Below, in pieces: positions 7,312-8,819 of a DNA stretch of 8,819 nucleotides; within the stretch, counting starts at the first letter, position 1; each line of letters opens with the position of its first letter. This stretch comes from an uncultured Bacteroidota bacterium. Lineage in GTDB: Bacteria > Bacteroidota > Bacteroidia > Chitinophagales > Saprospiraceae. The position numbers and the translations under genes were made by a program. The notes beneath the pieces are model-generated. The model ran no database searches. It was not told where the DNA came from and saw nothing but the letters and a program-made list of their open reading frames with translations. The stretch is from NCBI GenBank assembly GCA_937926185.1, contig CALEYM010000002.1:1-8819 (forward strand), given 5' to 3'.

Positions 7312-7934
7312 ATCGCCGGAATATGCCCCACTGGCAACCGGCCGATGGCGTTTATCACCTGGTCATGCGCTTGCATGGCAGTCTCCCTAAAAATGTCATA
7401 GACTGCCTTCAAAAACAATATCACGAGCGTACTAAAGAACTTGAACAGGCCGGTTACGATGAATCGGAGCGTGAAATGTTGCTCCGGCAGGAGAGAGAAT
7501 TTTATTTCGGTAAATTTGACCACTTGCTCGACACCGGAAATACGGGGCCTAAATGGCTCAGGGATGAGCGGATTGCAGTGATTGTTCAGGATTGTTTTTT
7601 GTACTGGCATGAAGAAAAACGCTTCAAATTGGTGGCGTTGACCGTTATGCCGAATCATGTACATATCATTTTATATAAAATTCAGCGACCGCTTTTCCGG
7701 ATTTTACAAACTATCAAAACCTATACAGCCAAACAGGCTAATGAAATATTATCCCAACATGGCCAGCATTTCTGGCACCGGGAGACTTATGATCATTTGA
7801 TTCGGGATCGGGGAGAGTTTGGCAACCAGGTGAGGTATGTGGTGAGGAATCCGGTTGAAGCTGGGTTGGTGCGCGATTGGGAGCGTTGGGATTTTACCTG
7901 GTTGAATCCCGAGTTTCGTAACGCCGTCTGTTAG
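7290..7934 (+). CDS. REP-associated tyrosine transposase (RAYT), Y1/HUH family
   Basis: 214 residues. It is a single-strand DNA endonuclease/strand transferase related to IS200/IS605 TnpA, expected to nick next to REP hairpins through a covalent phosphotyrosine link. Visible motifs are VYHLVMRLHGSLP (21-33), the first core strand; FDHLLDTGNTGPKWL (76-90), typical of one large RAYT subfamily; the HUH metal site VMPNHVHII (His123 and His125); FWHRETYDHLIRD (161-173) with candidate nucleophile Tyr167; and VRYVVRNPVEAGLV (181-194), the conserved C-terminal block. All catalytic residues seem present, so it may be active. No IS605-type TnpB or second open frame accompanies it. Base composition is visibly more A/T-rich than the flanking genes, which suggests acquisition. 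It lies between two REP-like composites, and the last residues (about 210-214) plus its TAG stop come from hairpin 3. The ATG at 7290 sits within an inverted repeat. Confidence 0.9.
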   Translation: MAKEPEYYRRNMPHWQPADGVYHLVMRLHGSLPKNVIDCLQKQYHERTKELEQAGYDESEREMLLRQEREFYFGKFDHLLDTGNTGPKWLRDERIAVIVQDCFLYWHEEKRFKLVALTVMPNHVHIILYKIQRPLFRILQTIKTYTAKQANEILSQHGQHFWHRETYDHLIRDRGEFGNQVRYVVRNPVEAGLVRDWERWDFTWLNPEFRNAVC

Positions 7935-7941
7935 ACGGCGT
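7921..7941 (+). repeat. REP-like hairpin 3 (loop GTT)
   Basis: The arms ACGCCGTCT and AGACGGCGT pair perfectly around loop GTT, preceded by GTAA (7918-7921). The RAYT frame reads into it (Asn-Ala-Val-Cys) and stops at the TAG made by the loop/arm junction (7932-7934). Confidence 0.87.
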
Positions 7942-7948
7942 GGAAATT

Positions 7949-8572
7949 TTAATTCTGAATTTTACGCCGTCTAACAGACGGCGTTACGACGGCGTGACGG
8001 CGCCAATCATCCTCCGTATCCACATCCGTCAGCTCCGGCAATAAGAAACATGATTTCCCAATCGCCCTGATTCTGCCCAGCGTCTCCGCGCCCACCACTG
8101 GCGTACTCCACTCCATATTCCGAAACAAATACTCCTCCAACTGTTTCATCCCCAGCAGATAATACCCCCCATCCGTCGCGGGCCCCAGCACGAAATCGGC
8201 TTCGTTGAGCCGTTTAAAAGCTTCTTGCAACAGCGCACCGTTCAGATCCGGGCAGTCGCAACCAATGATCGCCACTTTCCCGGCGCCGGAAGCGAAGGCC
8301 TGCCGGAAGGCATTTTCCATCCGTTCGCCCAGATCATGGCCGGTTTGTAATTTTTTTTGAAAATACGTTTCGGGCCAACCGTCGTCAGGTTCTAAAAAAT
8401 CCGAATAAAACAGCCAGCGCCCGGCTTCCACGTCCAGGGCTGCGCGGCGCGTTTTTTCCAATAAGAGCCGGTAGACCCGCAGGGCCTCCGCGTCGCCGAC
8501 GGTGGCGGCCAGGCGGGTTTTGACTTTCCCTAAAACCGGGTTTTTGGTAAATATGAGCAATAGATGTGACAT
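7949..8572 (-). CDS. TIGR04282/DUF2064 family glycosyltransferase
   Basis: 207 residues, the usual size of this GT-A-fold family (COG3222). The N-terminal nucleotide-sugar motif FTKNPVLGKVKTRLAATVGD (8-27) is followed by GHDLGERM (78-85), the metal-binding-type IIGCDCPDL (102-110), VLGPATDGGYYLLGMK (128-143), WSTPVVGAETLGRI (155-168) and the closing LPELTDVDTEDDW (178-190). Members are annotated as nucleotide-sugar transferases; some lie beside arsenosugar biosynthesis genes (ArsS), which are not seen here, so the acceptor is unknown. The ATG at 8572 gives the expected N-terminus without a Shine-Dalgarno. From about residue 191 the protein (RRHAVVTPSVRRRKIQN) is encoded entirely by REP half-sites, hairpin 4 and the REP spacer, where its TAA stop lies (7949-7951). 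The natural C-terminus was probably replaced when the repeat arrived; the catalytic core is untouched. Confidence 0.9.
   Translation of the reverse strand: MSHLLLIFTKNPVLGKVKTRLAATVGDAEALRVYRLLLEKTRRAALDVEAGRWLFYSDFLEPDDGWPETYFQKKLQTGHDLGERMENAFRQAFASGAGKVAIIGCDCPDLNGALLQEAFKRLNEADFVLGPATDGGYYLLGMKQLEEYLFRNMEWSTPVVGAETLGRIRAIGKSCFLLPELTDVDTEDDWRRHAVVTPSVRRRKIQN
7964..7984 (-). repeat. REP-like hairpin 4 (loop AAC), exact inverted copy of hairpin 3
   Basis: It has the same perfect 9-bp arms around AAC, with TTAC at 7984-7987. The glycosyltransferase reads through it on the minus strand in the one frame that has no stop. Confidence 0.87.
7988..8003. repeat. Two tandem REP half-site remnants
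   Basis: GACGGCGT (7988-7995) and GACGGCGC (7996-8003) directly follow hairpin 4 and match the right arm of the hairpin (GACGGCGT), the second with one change. They look like partial copies left by repeated insertion or slippage, and they encode part of the glycosyltransferase C-terminal tail. Confidence 0.6.
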
Positions 8573-8819
8573 AAATCAATGCTATGTACGCGCACCCCGA
8601 GGTGTAATTATTGGTTGGATCATCATCGGAGGCGTTTCCGGGCAGCAAGATAGCCGGGACGCCTTCCTATATTTATCCGCTGCAAAATTGTAGTTAAAAA
8701 TTCGTTAGCAAAGCGGCAAAGTTTTCGAAGACAGCGTTGATCGTTGTAGTTTCATCCTGAAAAATTAATGTCCATTTTAATCTGAACGTTTGTGGCCGGC
8801 CAACGAAAGCCCGGTATGC
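8573..8819. other. Intergenic region at the right edge without a recognisable gene
   Basis: 247 bases upstream of the minus-strand glycosyltransferase. Short open frames exist on both strands but have no recognisable protein features. No tRNA-like cloverleaf, REP-like hairpin or strong terminator was seen. Apart from the weak promoter candidate for the glycosyltransferase, nothing can be assigned; the 5' region of a neighbouring gene may begin beyond the edge. Confidence 0.5.
8683..8712 (-). promoter_or_regulatory. Weak candidate promoter for the glycosyltransferase
   Basis: On the minus strand TTTG (8709-8712) is followed after 16 bp by TACAATTTTG (8683-8692). This resembles the Bacteroidota TTTG/TAnnTTTG pair, but the -7 box is two bases too long. 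Transcription would start near 8676, about 100 nt before the ATG at 8572. It is the best match seen upstream of this gene. Confidence 0.25.

Larger units (their letters stand above)
7916..7989. repeat. Right BIME-like composite: two inverted REP-like hairpins around an A/T spacer
   Basis: Hairpins at 7921-7941 and 7964-7984 are exact reverse complements of each other, enclosed by TCGTAACG on the left and CGTTACGA on the right, so the outer inverted repeat runs to both ends. The 22-nt spacer 7942-7963 is A/T-rich with AAATT and AATTT inner arms and resembles the left composite's spacer. The unit contains the 3' ends of both the RAYT (plus) and the glycosyltransferase (minus), whose coding ranges converge here without overlapping. 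Confidence 0.87.

Noticed and set aside
7209..7664. Minus-strand open frame (151 codons) opposite the RAYT
   Set aside because: The plus frame carries the HUH and Tyr motifs; the antisense product has no recognisable features.
7098..7989. CRISPR array
   Set aside because: There are only two pairs of palindromes, in inverted orientation, with A/T-rich similar spacers and a gene between them; there are no direct repeats with unique spacers and no cas genes.

Overview
The window looks like a chromosomal segment of a Bacteroidota bacterium, most likely from a Saprospiria- or Chitinophagia-like lineage. This is inferred from four things: a CarboxypepD_reg plus DUF5686 outer-membrane protein, a Bacteroidota-type lipoprotein/barrel family, the lack of Shine-Dalgarno sequences before any start codon, and a TAnnTTTG-type -7 box. 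The rank below phylum is a guess.

Layout from left to right. (1) The window opens inside a plus-strand gene for a predicted lipoprotein with a beta-rich body; its start lies outside. (2) Convergent to it, on the minus strand, is a probable two-gene operon. It is transcribed as an ALDH8/2-hydroxymuconic-semialdehyde-type aldehyde dehydrogenase, then 18 bp later a DUF5686 outer-membrane protein. (3) A 134-bp divergent intergenic region carries a good minus-strand -7 box. It separates this operon from a plus-strand NatA/NatB-type ABC exporter pair whose genes overlap by ATGA. (4) Next comes an accessory-looking cassette of about 0.9 kb. It holds a REP-associated tyrosine transposase (RAYT, Y1/HUH family) bracketed by two composite palindromic elements, each made of two inverted REP-like hairpins around an A/T-rich spacer. 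(5) On the minus strand, ending inside the right-hand composite, is a TIGR04282/DUF2064 family glycosyltransferase. The last 247 bases hold no recognisable gene, only a weak candidate promoter for it.

The exporter pair should work as one complex (ATPase plus membrane half-transporter). The dehydrogenase and DUF5686 protein are probably co-transcribed, but no shared function is evident. The most interesting part is the RAYT/REP cassette. The REP-like elements supply the stop codon of the ABC permease, the RAYT and the glycosyltransferase, and each gene enters the element in a different reading frame. The hairpin loops co-vary within each pair, and a separate 20-bp inverted repeat overlaps the RAYT start. 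This is a Bacteroidota counterpart of the REP/BIME-RAYT systems known from gammaproteobacteria; I cannot tell from one locus whether this exact element family has been described.
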